The notes: generated by a model from the sequence alone, not told the origin. A DNA stretch of 30,588 nt from CAYSNP01 sp964432485 (GCA_964432485.1 CAYSNP010000022.1:1-30588), one strand, 5' to 3'. Shown: positions 15,799-25,026, counted from the stretch's first letter. Numbers and translations: made by a program.

Positions 15799-17027
15799 CG
15801 TTTAGATAACACCTCTGCTTCGTATTTTTGTATTGCGGGATAATACTTTTCCGCTACATTACATTGTTTAAGATATTCTTTCCATACATCGCCGAAAGGA
15901 TAGGTTTTTACTTCTTCAAAAAGACACATCAGCTCGGTAAATTTTGCTTCCTCTTGCAACTTTTTCATCTTACCGCTGGGTTGCAGCAAGGCGTATAGCA
16001 AAGCCTTGTGCATATTTCTATCTCCTGTAACCCAAGCGGATATGCGATTGATTGACGCATCAAAATAATCAAGTGCAATTAGCACACGACGGGTGGCATC
16101 ATTACGCACAATTTCTTTGGCAATTTCTTTTAGTTCATCCTCAAATAAAACCACATGGTCGCTATCCCATCTTACGCCCCTTGTAACATGCAAAGCAACA
16201 GTATCATAAAAAGCAAGGAAACTGGGGATTTTGTCTGCCACGCTTTCAGTCGGGTGGTAATGACCGTTATCCAACAAGCAGCACAAGCCGTTAAGTGCGG
16301 CGTAATTGATATAAAATTCGCTGTTACCTACGGTAAAGCTCTCCATTCCTATACCAAAAACCTTGCTTTCAAGGGCATCAATTAAATGCTGTTTGGGATA
16401 TTTGACAGCATAGATATTGTCCAGACTTTCCTTAAGGCGCAAGCGTGGCGTAAGCCTATCGGCAGGCACATCTTTAAGCCCGTCCGGTATCCAGAGATTG
16501 TTAAGGCAAGGCGTACCTTGACGCTTGCCAATTTCCGCAGCAATGCAACGACAAGCCTTAACATGGGATATCCAATAATCCCTTATTCGGATATCAGGAC
16601 TGGACAGTGTCAGATTATCCTTTACCATATTGCTGGAAAACAAAGTAGGATTAAAATCAATATGTATATCTCGAGGATGCGCCCAATCCAACCAAGGCTC
16701 AAAGTCCTTTACGGTGATTTTATCCAGTTTGATGGGGCTGTCGCTTACGGCATACATTGCATGCAAGTTCAAACGCTTTTTGCCGGGAATAAGCGAAAAG
16801 GCAAATTCAAGGTCTTTCTTTAGTTCTTGAAAATTGCGCGCACGTCCGGGATAATTGCCTGTAGTTTGTATTCCACCTGATAAAGAGGTGCTTCCAACAA
16901 AACCAATGACATCATCTCCCTGCCAGCAGTGCAAGGCAATGGGGATATTTTTCAATACGGAAATAGCCTTATCGGTATCAACACCAACTGCTGCATAAAT
17001 CTTTTTTGCTTCTTCATACCTTGTCAT
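15795..17027 (-). CDS. rhaA: L-rhamnose isomerase
   Basis: RhaA interconverts L-rhamnose and L-rhamnulose in a metal-dependent TIM barrel. The 410-aa length is close to the usual 415-420. Family signatures include IALHCWQGDDVIGF near residue 30-43, the GKKRLNLHAMY segment, HIDFNPTLFS, and DNGHYHPTESVADK, which carries metal-binding residues. The start at 17027 follows a GAGGTGATAAG ribosome-binding site, 4 bp after the rhaB stop. The 4-bp overlap with rhaD downstream supports one polycistronic message. It catalyses the first intracellular step after L-rhamnose is released by the GH78 enzyme encoded upstream. Confidence 0.96.
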   Translation of the reverse strand: MTRYEEAKKIYAAVGVDTDKAISVLKNIPIALHCWQGDDVIGFVGSTSLSGGIQTTGNYPGRARNFQELKKDLEFAFSLIPGKKRLNLHAMYAVSDSPIKLDKITVKDFEPWLDWAHPRDIHIDFNPTLFSSNMVKDNLTLSSPDIRIRDYWISHVKACRCIAAEIGKRQGTPCLNNLWIPDGLKDVPADRLTPRLRLKESLDNIYAVKYPKQHLIDALESKVFGIGMESFTVGNSEFYINYAALNGLCCLLDNGHYHPTESVADKIPSFLAFYDTVALHVTRGVRWDSDHVVLFEDELKEIAKEIVRNDATRRVLIALDYFDASINRISAWVTGDRNMHKALLYALLQPSGKMKKLQEEAKFTELMCLFEEVKTYPFGDVWKEYLKQCNVAEKYYPAIQKYEAEVLSKR

Positions 17028-17031
17028 CTTA

Positions 17032-18333
17032 TCACCTCATTTGCGCCTTTAAGTTTCCGATTGCTGTAGCTTCAATAGGTAGAGCAATTACATTTTTGCC
17101 GGTCAACTCGGCGGTATATGCATTGATGTTTTCAACTAACGCCCCACCGCCTACAATGTAAATTGTATTATATTTTGTTGCAGCCAGTGCTTCTATTTCC
17201 TCTATTGCTTTTTTATATCCTGCCGCAAGGGATAAATAAACAGAATTGATATAATCCGCTTGTGTTTTGGGCGGGGCAATACCTCTACAAACAAACCAAT
17301 GTTTAATGGCCTTGCTCATACTTTCGGGCGCATTAAAAGCGGGGTCATTAACATCAAAAATCTTGTAATACTGGCTTGTTTTCGCAAGTGACTGCATTTT
17401 TGGATAGTTAAGGTTAAATTCCTGACTAAGTTTTATATTAAACCATAAGCCTGTAATATTTTTCAAAAATCGGATATAGCCAACGCCGCCCTCGTTTGTG
17501 AAATTTGCACGCTTACTTGCTTTAGTTATCTTTGCATCTTTGAGTTTGGCACCAATAAGTGACCAAGTCCCGCTGGAAATCAAAATTGAGTCTTCCTCCA
17601 TATCAACTGCCTCAAATGCGCTTGCAGTATCGTGAGAAGCGCAAAGCTTTACCAGTGTTTGTCCGCCAACTTCTACAGCTATATCCTGAGACAAGCCCCC
17701 TACTATATCGCCTGCTTTTCCAAGAGGAAGGAACAGATTTTTAGGCAGCTTTAGTGCATTGATAATGTCCTCGTCAAATTGCTTTGACTTGATGTTCGTA
17801 ATCCCCGTTGTCGTTGCATTGGTATATTCCTTTTTGACAATCCCCGTCAACTTATAATTAAAGTATTCGGGCAGCATCAAAAATGCAGAAGCGTCCTTTA
17901 GCCTTCCCTTTGTCATATCGGCATACAGTTGGTATATTGTATTAAACGGTTGAAACTGAATACCCGTACGCAAATAGAGGCAATCAAACTGCATCCTTGC
18001 ATGCACTTGTTGTATTGCCAGACTTGTACGACTGTCCCTATAAGCGTAGCAAGGCAGGATTTCTTTGCCGCTGCCATCAAGCAAAACATAATCGACACCC
18101 CAAGTATCAATAGCAGTACTTTCAATTTGTTTATATATGGAAAATGCAACTTTAAGCCCGGCTTTCACTTCCTTAAACAGTCGGGCTATATTCCAAACTA
18201 AATCACCGTCAATATTATCAACACCGTTGGAAAAGCGGTAAACCTCGCGGGTTTTTATACTACCGTTATCCCTCCAGCCTATTATATGGCGTCCGCTTGA
18301 TGCGCCTATATCAATTGCTAAATAGTATTTCAT
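17032..18333 (-). CDS. rhaB: Rhamnulokinase
   Basis: RhaB phosphorylates L-rhamnulose at O-1 with ATP. The 433-aa protein belongs to the FGGY carbohydrate kinases. It has the N-terminal phosphate-binding AIDIGASSGR (4-13), the substrate-loop region STAIDTWGVDYVLLD, PCYAYRDSRT, CASHDTASAF, the ATP-domain ISSGTWSLIG, and the C-terminal IYIVGGGALVENIN. It is slightly shorter than the E. coli enzyme (489 aa), as in many Bacillota. Its ATG overlaps the end of the rhamnosidase gene by 4 bp (ATGA) and the rhaA start follows 4 bp after its stop, so expression is tightly coupled. Confidence 0.96.
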   Translation of the reverse strand: MKYYLAIDIGASSGRHIIGWRDNGSIKTREVYRFSNGVDNIDGDLVWNIARLFKEVKAGLKVAFSIYKQIESTAIDTWGVDYVLLDGSGKEILPCYAYRDSRTSLAIQQVHARMQFDCLYLRTGIQFQPFNTIYQLYADMTKGRLKDASAFLMLPEYFNYKLTGIVKKEYTNATTTGITNIKSKQFDEDIINALKLPKNLFLPLGKAGDIVGGLSQDIAVEVGGQTLVKLCASHDTASAFEAVDMEEDSILISSGTWSLIGAKLKDAKITKASKRANFTNEGGVGYIRFLKNITGLWFNIKLSQEFNLNYPKMQSLAKTSQYYKIFDVNDPAFNAPESMSKAIKHWFVCRGIAPPKTQADYINSVYLSLAAGYKKAIEEIEALAATKYNTIYIVGGGALVENINAYTAELTGKNVIALPIEATAIGNLKAQMR

Positions 18334-20597
18334 AACTTGCAGCTAAACTCATACTCGCCGCCGCTTACCGTTTGTGTAGCTCCGTTTGGCATAGTCACAG
18401 TAGCAATTGTGCCGTTGGGTACGGATACTTTCAAGATAAAACTACCGTTATCAATATGCCAGTTTGAGGATATTGTTCCATATGGCGAAAGCGTGGAAGC
18501 TTTAGCGCTCGACAAGTCGCCGCCAACAATAGGTTTGATATCAAAGGTCTTATAGCCGCCGCTAGTAGCTTCAATTCCTGCAATCCGTCGGTAAAACCAA
18601 TCGCCCACCGCACCGTAGGCATAATGGTTAAAAGAAACCATACCCCCTCTTGAATTTTTGTTGTTAGTGTTCAGGCTTGTCCCGATATTAACCGTACCGT
18701 CAGGACGCAACGCATCCCAGCGTTCCCATATAGTTGTAGCGCCTGCCTTAACTTGATAAAGCCATGAGGGGCAAGTGTTTTGCATAAGCACTTTATACGC
18801 TATGTCGGCATATCCGTTATCCGACAAGGCAAAAAGCAAATATGGTGACCCCGGAAAGCCCGTTGTAAGGTGATAATCGGATTTTTTGATAAGGGCAACA
18901 AGATTGCTTGCCATAGCCTTTTTGGTCTCGCCCTCCACCATATTAAAATATAAAGGTAAAACATATGCTGTTTGAAACTCGTATTTAAGCTTGCCCTTAC
19001 CATTGGTGAATCGCTTTATATATGCGTCACAAATTTCTTTATGGAGATTCAAGTAATACTTTTTATCCTCAGGTTTTCCTAAAATATCAGCTATTTCCGC
19101 TACAATTTTGCATGAGTTGGCAAAATATGCTGTTGCCACCCATTTACCTTTATAAAGCCATTTATAAAACGGCTCATTAGGAGCGCACCAATCGCCAAAA
19201 TGAAAGGGAAGTTTCCATATTCGCCTTGATGTTTTTCCTATACTGAAAAATTCGCACCAAAACTTTGCCGCTTTAAGAAACTTTGTCATAGTTGCATACT
19301 GCCTTGACAGCAGAGCTTTATTGCCATAAGCAAGATAATCCGCCCATGGTACTAAAATGCAGCTGTCCCCCCAGCAAGATGTTGCAAATATTGGCCAATT
19401 GTCTCCCAGTTTGGGTACAACTCTAGGAATAGCGCCGCCTTTTGCTTGTTCGCATTTAACATCAAGTAACCATTTATTCAAAAAACGGCGCATATCAAAA
19501 TTAAAACAAGCAGTAGATGCAAAGACAGCAAGGTCACCCGTCCAGCCCATGCGCTCATCTCGCTGCGGACAATCAGTGGGAATATCTACAAAGTTGGATT
19601 TAGCGCTCCAACGGATATTTTGCTGCAATTTGTTTATATCTGCGTTGTTGCATTCAAAAGTGCCAATTTCGGGGATATCTGAGTGCAAAACGATACCTTT
19701 CAATTGAATATCTTCCGGAGTGATGCCGGATACCCCAATATATTGGAATCCCATATATGTAAATGTAGGGGAATAGGTTTGTTTGCCCTCCTTGCAAATA
19801 TAGGTTGCTGTGGCTTTTGCGGTGCGTAGCGAGCGGACAAACAACTCGTTGTTCATCAAAACTTCGGCATGGCGGACGGTAATCTTTTGTCCTTGCCGCC
19901 CTATAATTTCCGCAGAGATAACGCCTGCAAAATTCTGCCCAAAATCATAGATATATTCGCCTGATTTTGCCTGATAACAAAATTTCGGCTCTATTATCTC
20001 ATGTTGAACAACGCTTTCACCATATTGCTCAAATAGCTTTGTATTGCCCTTGATTACTATTTCATCAGCTTTGCAAAAATCCAATGGCTGCATGGTAACG
20101 GTAGCATCATAGGTTTCGCCGTTATACCAATCTGCATAAATGAAGTTGCTTTTTTGACTGACCTCCCAAGAGGCGTTCGTACCAATAGTCTCCGCACTTC
20201 CGTCTTTGTACTCTATAACCAACTCAGCAAGAAAGGCTTGTCTGTCAGCAAAAAGTTTATTGTTCAAACTATATGTAAAGCATCCAACAGCCCAACCGCC
20301 TGCAACAACCGCTGATAATGTATTTTCAACTTTTAACATATCCGTCACATCATACACTTGATATTGCAATTGATGCTCGTAAGAAGTAAATCCGGGGGCA
20401 AAGTAGCAATTGCCCACTTTTTTGCCATTGATATAGCATTGATAGATACCAATAGCGGTGGCAAATAGTGTTGCCTTTTGGATTTCTCCGCTTTTTTTTA
20501 TTTTTTTTGCAAACATCATAGGCACGGGCGAAACTTTTCTGCCAATTGAGTAAGAATTATTTGTTATCCATTTTGCATTCCAGCGTCTCTCTTTCAT
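18330..20597 (-). CDS. Alpha-L-rhamnosidase, glycoside hydrolase family 78
   Basis: This 755-aa enzyme inverts and hydrolyses terminal alpha-L-rhamnosyl bonds of plant or bacterial glycosides. The GH78 motif DERMGWTGD (347-355) supplies the general acid Glu348, and Glu625 in TTIWERWD is the probable base. Beta-sandwich domains precede the (alpha/alpha)6 barrel (about 320-660), and a short C-terminal beta domain follows. The length is shorter than many GH78 enzymes (900-1100 aa). No signal peptide or anchor is visible, so it should act in the cytosol on imported rhamnosides. It starts 45 bp after the transporter gene and overlaps rhaB by 4 bp. The linkage it cleaves cannot be read from sequence. 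Confidence 0.94.
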   Translation of the reverse strand: MKERRWNAKWITNNSYSIGRKVSPVPMMFAKKIKKSGEIQKATLFATAIGIYQCYINGKKVGNCYFAPGFTSYEHQLQYQVYDVTDMLKVENTLSAVVAGGWAVGCFTYSLNNKLFADRQAFLAELVIEYKDGSAETIGTNASWEVSQKSNFIYADWYNGETYDATVTMQPLDFCKADEIVIKGNTKLFEQYGESVVQHEIIEPKFCYQAKSGEYIYDFGQNFAGVISAEIIGRQGQKITVRHAEVLMNNELFVRSLRTAKATATYICKEGKQTYSPTFTYMGFQYIGVSGITPEDIQLKGIVLHSDIPEIGTFECNNADINKLQQNIRWSAKSNFVDIPTDCPQRDERMGWTGDLAVFASTACFNFDMRRFLNKWLLDVKCEQAKGGAIPRVVPKLGDNWPIFATSCWGDSCILVPWADYLAYGNKALLSRQYATMTKFLKAAKFWCEFFSIGKTSRRIWKLPFHFGDWCAPNEPFYKWLYKGKWVATAYFANSCKIVAEIADILGKPEDKKYYLNLHKEICDAYIKRFTNGKGKLKYEFQTAYVLPLYFNMVEGETKKAMASNLVALIKKSDYHLTTGFPGSPYLLFALSDNGYADIAYKVLMQNTCPSWLYQVKAGATTIWERWDALRPDGTVNIGTSLNTNNKNSRGGMVSFNHYAYGAVGDWFYRRIAGIEATSGGYKTFDIKPIVGGDLSSAKASTLSPYGTISSNWHIDNGSFILKVSVPNGTIATVTMPNGATQTVSGGEYEFSCKL

Positions 20598-20642
20598 AGT
20601 AAACTCCCTAATTATTATTCAAAAATTGCATTAAAAAGCTGC

Positions 20643-21995
20643 TTATGTATTATTGCGCCTTTTTTGCAGCTCAACTCCTATCTCCTTTAATTTGTTTTTG
20701 TCTATCGTATAGTAAAAGATAAAAATCAAGCCGCCTATCGTACACAGAATAGCAGGAATTACTGCAGAAGACAAACCAAATCCCATAGCACTGTAGCTAC
20801 CTTCTGCGGTTTTTGTCCAACTCAAGATATACAGCGGAAATGCACCGCCAACAGCTACGCCTAGTTTTGTTATCATAGATGACAGTGCAGAAATAGCCCC
20901 TTCCGAACGCTTTCCGCTCTTGTATTCTATGTAATCGATATTGTCCGCCTGTACGCCATAGAAAAGAATCATAAACAGCGCAGAGCCAATACCGCTTATT
21001 GCCATAGATATAATTGCCACAGCAATACCTATGGATGAAGAGTCAATTTTTACCAATCTCAACAGCATCCCTACTCCGCTTATTATTATTCCTATACCGT
21101 ATACATGCTTCTTCCCGTATTTGTTTGCTAGTTTTGGTGTAATGAAAATAAAGGGTGCCATTGCTACACCCATAGCCACAGTAAACCAAGTTACCATACC
21201 AATATCCCCTAAGACATATTGTGCATAAAAACCGTTTGTTCCCGTAATAAAGTTATTGGCTGTATTATAAAACAGGGCTACAATAAAGGTGATTAAAACA
21301 GGTTTTTCAAAAAAGAATTTGCCCAAATCTTTTATGCTATATTTAGTAGTTTCCTTATCAAATTTTATATGTTGTTTTATGCCGAGCGTCCCCCCGATTG
21401 AAAGAACTACCACAAGTGCGACAAATATTAGGATAACAATAAGATACGCTTCTTTTGTAGAATTCATTGCTGATATCATCATGGGCGCAACTATACCGCA
21501 CAAGCCGGAGCCTATACCATATCCAACAGTCTTTATGCTACCTAAAACATTTCTTTCATCAATATTATCAGTCATTACCGGCAACATACTGTTTAGAGAT
21601 ATGTCTATAATAGGAAATGTCACTCCCAGCAGCAAGTAAGAAATATAAGCAACCGCCAGCTGAACTGCTCCGGTAGTATATGCAGGTCCTACCCATAAAA
21701 GTAAGTAGTTCAAGCTGCAAATAATCGTTCCTACAAGCAGTGTTTTACGGAATTTTCCAAGTTTTCCTTCTTTCACCCTATCGATAGCAAAGCCAATAGC
21801 CGGGTCATTTAGCGCATCAAGTGTGCGAGCAATCAAAAACATTGTGCCCACTTTGATTTCATCAATCCCCAAAACGGTAACATAAAATAAGGAAAGGAAA
21901 GAAGCTACCAATGTCATTATGGGTATGTTGCCAAGGTTTACAAAAAAATAGGATATTTTTTCGTGCATCGTTGTTCTGTTGACCGAATTTGTCAT
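20643..21995 (-). CDS. GPH-family sugar:cation symporter (probable rhamnoside/rhamnose importer)
   Basis: A 450-aa, twelve-helix transporter of the glycoside-pentoside-hexuronide:cation symporter group (MFS superfamily, MelB/XynB-like). The N-terminal segment with NLGNIP and the DALNDPAIGFAIDR motif (about residues 59-72) are diagnostic, the latter containing the cation/sugar-binding acidic residues. The RxGKFRK-type loop follows helix 2. The ATG at 21995 follows GAGGG. It is the first gene of the rhamnose operon, transcribed away from the AraC gene. The neighbouring cytosolic GH78 suggests the substrate is a rhamnose-containing disaccharide or glycoside, with free L-rhamnose as the alternative. 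It has no similarity to RhaT visible by eye. Confidence 0.9.
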   Translation of the reverse strand: MTNSVNRTTMHEKISYFFVNLGNIPIMTLVASFLSLFYVTVLGIDEIKVGTMFLIARTLDALNDPAIGFAIDRVKEGKLGKFRKTLLVGTIICSLNYLLLWVGPAYTTGAVQLAVAYISYLLLGVTFPIIDISLNSMLPVMTDNIDERNVLGSIKTVGYGIGSGLCGIVAPMMISAMNSTKEAYLIVILIFVALVVVLSIGGTLGIKQHIKFDKETTKYSIKDLGKFFFEKPVLITFIVALFYNTANNFITGTNGFYAQYVLGDIGMVTWFTVAMGVAMAPFIFITPKLANKYGKKHVYGIGIIISGVGMLLRLVKIDSSSIGIAVAIISMAISGIGSALFMILFYGVQADNIDYIEYKSGKRSEGAISALSSMITKLGVAVGGAFPLYILSWTKTAEGSYSAMGFGLSSAVIPAILCTIGGLIFIFYYTIDKNKLKEIGVELQKRRNNT

Positions 21996-22024
21996 AATAC
22001 CCTCACTAATTAGGTGCTAGCTAT

Positions 22025-22053
22025 ATTATAATTGTTATCTTTTAATTAAACAA
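22025..22053 (-). promoter_or_regulatory. Promoter of the rhamnose operon
   Basis: On the minus strand TTGTTT (complement of 22048-22053), a 17-bp spacer and TATAAT (complement of 22025-22030). It is back to back with the araC-type gene promoter, leaving about 31 bp (22054-22084) between the two -35 boxes, the likely place for the regulator to bind. I could not define a clear repeat there. Confidence 0.7.
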
Positions 22054-22084
22054 TGTCCCTGATTGATAAATTAAGTATCCGAAT

Positions 22085-22113
22085 TTGACTTTTTAATAAA
22101 AATAGTCTATTGT
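22085..22113 (+). promoter_or_regulatory. Promoter of the AraC regulator gene
   Basis: TTGACT (22085-22090), a 17-bp spacer and TATTGT (22108-22113). The predicted transcription start (about 22119-22121) coincides with the ATG at 22120, so the message would be leaderless. No Shine-Dalgarno sequence precedes that ATG. Confidence 0.6.
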
Positions 22114-22119
22114 AAATGT

Positions 22120-23088
22120 ATGGGACATGAGTTTTTAGATAAATTAATTGAAGTAAGTGAGGAAGAAAAGGAAATCCTTAAATATAGCAAAGGCATAAAA
22201 AAATCGCTTTATACTTCCTCTCGCAGCTTTATTATCCAAGGGGCAAATCTCTTAAAGGATAAACCCATTGATATCCGCTTGCATACACGCTTTGCCGCCT
22301 TTCCCTTGCATGGGCATGATTATATGGAAACAATGTATGTATATAATGGCAAGGTCGTCCACTATATCAACGGTGATAAAATCATATTGGAAAAAGGTGA
22401 TATCCTGTTTATGAACCGCCATATCCAACATTCTCTCGACTGTGCAGGCAAAGCGGATATTGGCATAAACTTTATTTTGTCGGACAACTTTTTGACCTCT
22501 GTTTGGAACAATCTAAAAGAAGATGATTTGCTAGCCAAGTTTATCATGGAAAACTTTAAGCAAAACGGCAGGCCGGAGTATTTGCAGTTTAGAATAGGCA
22601 ATGTTTTTCCTATTTGCAATTTGTTGGACAACCTTGTTTACTCCTTAAGCGGCGACCACCGCTCAGATTATTCGATACTGCCCCAAGCTGTTTCCTTATT
22701 TTTGGGGTATATTTCTCTTTATAAAGAAACATTGATAAACGGTACATACAATTTGACAAGAGCGGAGGGGCAAAAGCGTGAAATATCTGCTTATATCAAC
22801 GAAAACTATAAAACCGCTACCCTTCAAGAACTGGCTGCAAGATTGGATTTCAGTTATGCATATCTAAGCAGACTTATCACAAACTTATTTGGCAAAAGTT
22901 TTCGCAGTTTGTTGCTGGAACAAAGGATGTCTATTGCCGAAAAGTTGTTGCTCACTACCTCAATGGATATATCTGATATCATCAATGCTATCGGATACGA
23001 AAACAAGAGTTACTTCCACCGTGCCTTTGCCACTCGCCACAGCACAACACCGCATAAATGGCGAACCAATTGGCAAGCTTGCCCTTAG
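22120..23088 (+). CDS. AraC-family transcriptional regulator of the rhamnose locus
   Basis: A 322-aa regulator with an N-terminal cupin-like ligand-binding domain (about 45-135, HGHDYMETMYVYNGK then EKGDILFMNRHIQHS) and a C-terminal AraC/XylS double helix-turn-helix (about 220-316). The first helix-turn-helix is ATLQELAARLDFSYAYLSRL. The second follows, with the family signature DIINAIGYENKSYFHRAF and the terminal TPHKWR. Because it is divergent from the symporter-GH78-rhaBAD operon, it probably activates that operon in response to L-rhamnose or a rhamnoside, like RhaS/RhaR though not necessarily orthologous. The ATG lacks a ribosome-binding site and may be leaderless. No alternative in-frame start lies within the first 60 codons. 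It converges with the phospholipase-like gene. Confidence 0.88.
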   Translation: MGHEFLDKLIEVSEEEKEILKYSKGIKKSLYTSSRSFIIQGANLLKDKPIDIRLHTRFAAFPLHGHDYMETMYVYNGKVVHYINGDKIILEKGDILFMNRHIQHSLDCAGKADIGINFILSDNFLTSVWNNLKEDDLLAKFIMENFKQNGRPEYLQFRIGNVFPICNLLDNLVYSLSGDHRSDYSILPQAVSLFLGYISLYKETLINGTYNLTRAEGQKREISAYINENYKTATLQELAARLDFSYAYLSRLITNLFGKSFRSLLLEQRMSIAEKLLLTTSMDISDIINAIGYENKSYFHRAFATRHSTTPHKWRTNWQACP

Positions 23089-23122
23089 CTGATAGTTACT
23101 ATGTTTTGAGTTTTTAATACCT

Positions 23123-24046
23123 TTAGCAATAATTAGGGTCTTTTACGCCCTCATAGTTAATTAAAAAGTCTTTTCTGTCAAGAGGTGTGCCGCCTTTGCA
23201 AGCAATATCGAACTTTTTTATAAGCTCAATGCATAATTTATGCGCACGTGCTATTATTTCGTCAAAGTTTTCCCTAGTAAGCTCTTTTTCATTTCGCACC
23301 TTGCGAAAAGGGCGGCGATTGTTGTTCAAAAAGTCATATTTTTCAGAATCAAATATAGGTTTGAGAAAGCAAGTGAGTTTAGAATAGCCTATGGGCAGCT
23401 CCACCAACTCATATAAGCGGCGTTTGCGTCCCTTTTTATCATTGGTAATTCTGTGAAAAAAATATGCTATCCAAATAGAAGCCGACATAGCCTTATTAGA
23501 AGTGCTCATTTGGTAAATAGGCAAAACTATATCCTGATAAAGCTGCGCCATTTTTTGCCTGTCAGCTTTTTTAGCTGTTATAAGATTCTTAGGATTGTAA
23601 GAGGTAAGTTGCAGATTTTGTTTATTTTTAATAATATATTCGTCAAAATACACTTCCATAATGGTATGCATACTCTTTTGATATTTAGCAGGGTAATCAG
23701 CAAAAAAACAGTTGTCCACCGCATAACATACATAGGGGTGAGCTACGCTATCTAGTGCGTAATGGCAAAGCAGTCCAACAAAATACACGCTTGCCGCGCT
23801 GTCCTCAGGGTGCTCTTGAAGATAGGCGGCAGCGGCAGCAAAAACCTCAAAAGCCTTGGTGAACTGCATTTGATTGGCAAGTGAAGGCAAACCGAAGTTC
23901 AATTCCCTAAAAGAGAAAAATAAATCAGGTCCGTTTGCCCCCATATAAAATAAATCTCTGCGTTGCTCAATTAACTCTTGCTTATCAGGCTCTAGACTTT
24001 TTACAACTAAATCTCCAAAATAGCTATGTGTAATAAAATTAGGCAT
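23123..24046 (-). CDS. Zinc-dependent phospholipase C-like protein
   Basis: A 307-aa member of the zinc-dependent phospholipase C/S1-P1 nuclease-like family. Visible features are the N-terminal THSYFGDLV with His7, GANGPDLFF (37-44) with Asp41, and the metal-binding CHYALDSVAHPYV with His95, Asp99 and His103. These correspond to the trinuclear zinc site of the family. No signal peptide is present, unlike the secreted toxin-type PLCs, so a cytosolic role such as lipid or phosphoester turnover is more likely. The start (AAGGAG upstream) overlaps the end of the PHP-domain gene by 8 bp, so the two are co-translated. The true substrate is unknown. Confidence 0.8.
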   Translation of the reverse strand: MPNFITHSYFGDLVVKSLEPDKQELIEQRRDLFYMGANGPDLFFSFRELNFGLPSLANQMQFTKAFEVFAAAAAYLQEHPEDSAASVYFVGLLCHYALDSVAHPYVCYAVDNCFFADYPAKYQKSMHTIMEVYFDEYIIKNKQNLQLTSYNPKNLITAKKADRQKMAQLYQDIVLPIYQMSTSNKAMSASIWIAYFFHRITNDKKGRKRRLYELVELPIGYSKLTCFLKPIFDSEKYDFLNNNRRPFRKVRNEKELTRENFDEIIARAHKLCIELIKKFDIACKGGTPLDRKDFLINYEGVKDPNYC

Positions 24047-24809
24047 TGCGCACTCTCCTTTGTTGTGACCGAAAACTCGGCTTTTGATTCCAATTAGCTA
24101 CCCTTGATAGCTCTATATTATGCTCTATAAAGAAGCTATGTACCTTGGCAAGCATCCCCACCCTTTCAGGGATATGTGCATCAGAGTTGGCAATTAAAGT
24201 TACATTAGTAGCTAAAATATCGTCCAGCAAAGGAATAAGCGAATTAAGATGCTTGACATTAATTTCAAAAAAAGTGCCATAATCCGCGCATGCTTGAGCC
24301 ACTTCTTTTATATTAGTTTTAAGTACACTATTGGGATGCACCAATATATCTATTTCGTTTTTTTTCACTAAATTAATAAGTGCTTTGGTATTTTTGCGTA
24401 TTTGCTCCGCACTAGGTTTTAAGAGCCTTGATTTGAATCCTTTATAAATAAAATTATACCAATCTTTAAAAGGAGGTCTTGCGCTAATATGGAAGCCCGC
24501 TATTAAAATATCCAGTTGCTCTCTTATCTCCTCAGGTACATCAATAGCACCTTCGTAGTTAAGAATATTTGCTTCAATTGAATGCAGAATATGGATTTTG
24601 GGATACTTATCTCTTAGTTTAGGTAACTGTTGCTGCTGTTTTTGAAATTTGGCATAGGTAAGAGCGCCTACCCGTGGAGAGCTAAAACCATGGTCGCTAA
24701 TTGCAATCTCCGCTAGTCCTCTTGCCAGTGCCGCTTGCACTATATCTTCCATGCTGCCCTTGCCGTCGCTTGCAGAAGTATGGGTATGGTAGTCACCGTA
24801 AAAGCTCAC
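24039..24809 (-). CDS. PHP-domain phosphoesterase
   Basis: A 256-aa single-domain protein of the polymerase and histidinol phosphatase family. Metal ligands are visible in YHTHTSASDGKG (His8, His10, Asp15), ISDHGF (Asp39, His40), a glutamate in SIEANIL, the HPNSVL histidine, and NSDAH near the C-terminus. This is the YcdX/histidinol-phosphatase-like arrangement, acting on small phosphate esters or nucleotides. I set the start at the GTG at 24809 because AGGAGG lies 6 nt upstream. The in-frame TTG at 24833 has no such site. A consensus-like promoter lies just upstream. No histidine-synthesis genes are near, so histidinol phosphatase (HisK) is not claimed. Confidence 0.85.
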   Translation of the reverse strand: MSFYGDYHTHTSASDGKGSMEDIVQAALARGLAEIAISDHGFSSPRVGALTYAKFQKQQQQLPKLRDKYPKIHILHSIEANILNYEGAIDVPEEIREQLDILIAGFHISARPPFKDWYNFIYKGFKSRLLKPSAEQIRKNTKALINLVKKNEIDILVHPNSVLKTNIKEVAQACADYGTFFEINVKHLNSLIPLLDDILATNVTLIANSDAHIPERVGMLAKVHSFFIEHNIELSRVANWNQKPSFRSQQRRVRNA

Positions 24810-24841
24810 CTTGTGCCTCCTAGCGCCCCTCAATCTTTCTT

Positions 24842-24870
24842 ATTATAAGGTAAAAATATCAAGCTGTAAA
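24842..24870 (-). promoter_or_regulatory. Promoter of the PHP-phospholipase operon
   Basis: On the minus strand TTTACA (complement of 24865-24870), a 17-bp spacer and TATAAT (complement of 24842-24847). The stretch from here to 25079 has no gene. It holds a GC-rich patch (about 24905-24980) and the hairpin at 25027-25051. Confidence 0.65.
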
Positions 24871-25026
24871 GCCAATAAAGTATAAATACTTGCTTTTTGC
24901 AAAATGCGCATGCCGCCGGCGTGTAGCTTATAAGCAATTGCGCCCAGCCCAGCCGAGTGCTAAGCAGCTCAGTCTTGCGTAGCCCTTATACCTTAACTTA
25001 TGCTACAAATAAAAAGTAATGCTAAA

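Noticed and set aside
23072..23083. Perfect 12-bp palindrome GGCAAGCTTGCC at the end of the AraC gene
   Set aside because: It is inside the coding sequence, has no loop or following T-run, and is short enough to arise by chance.
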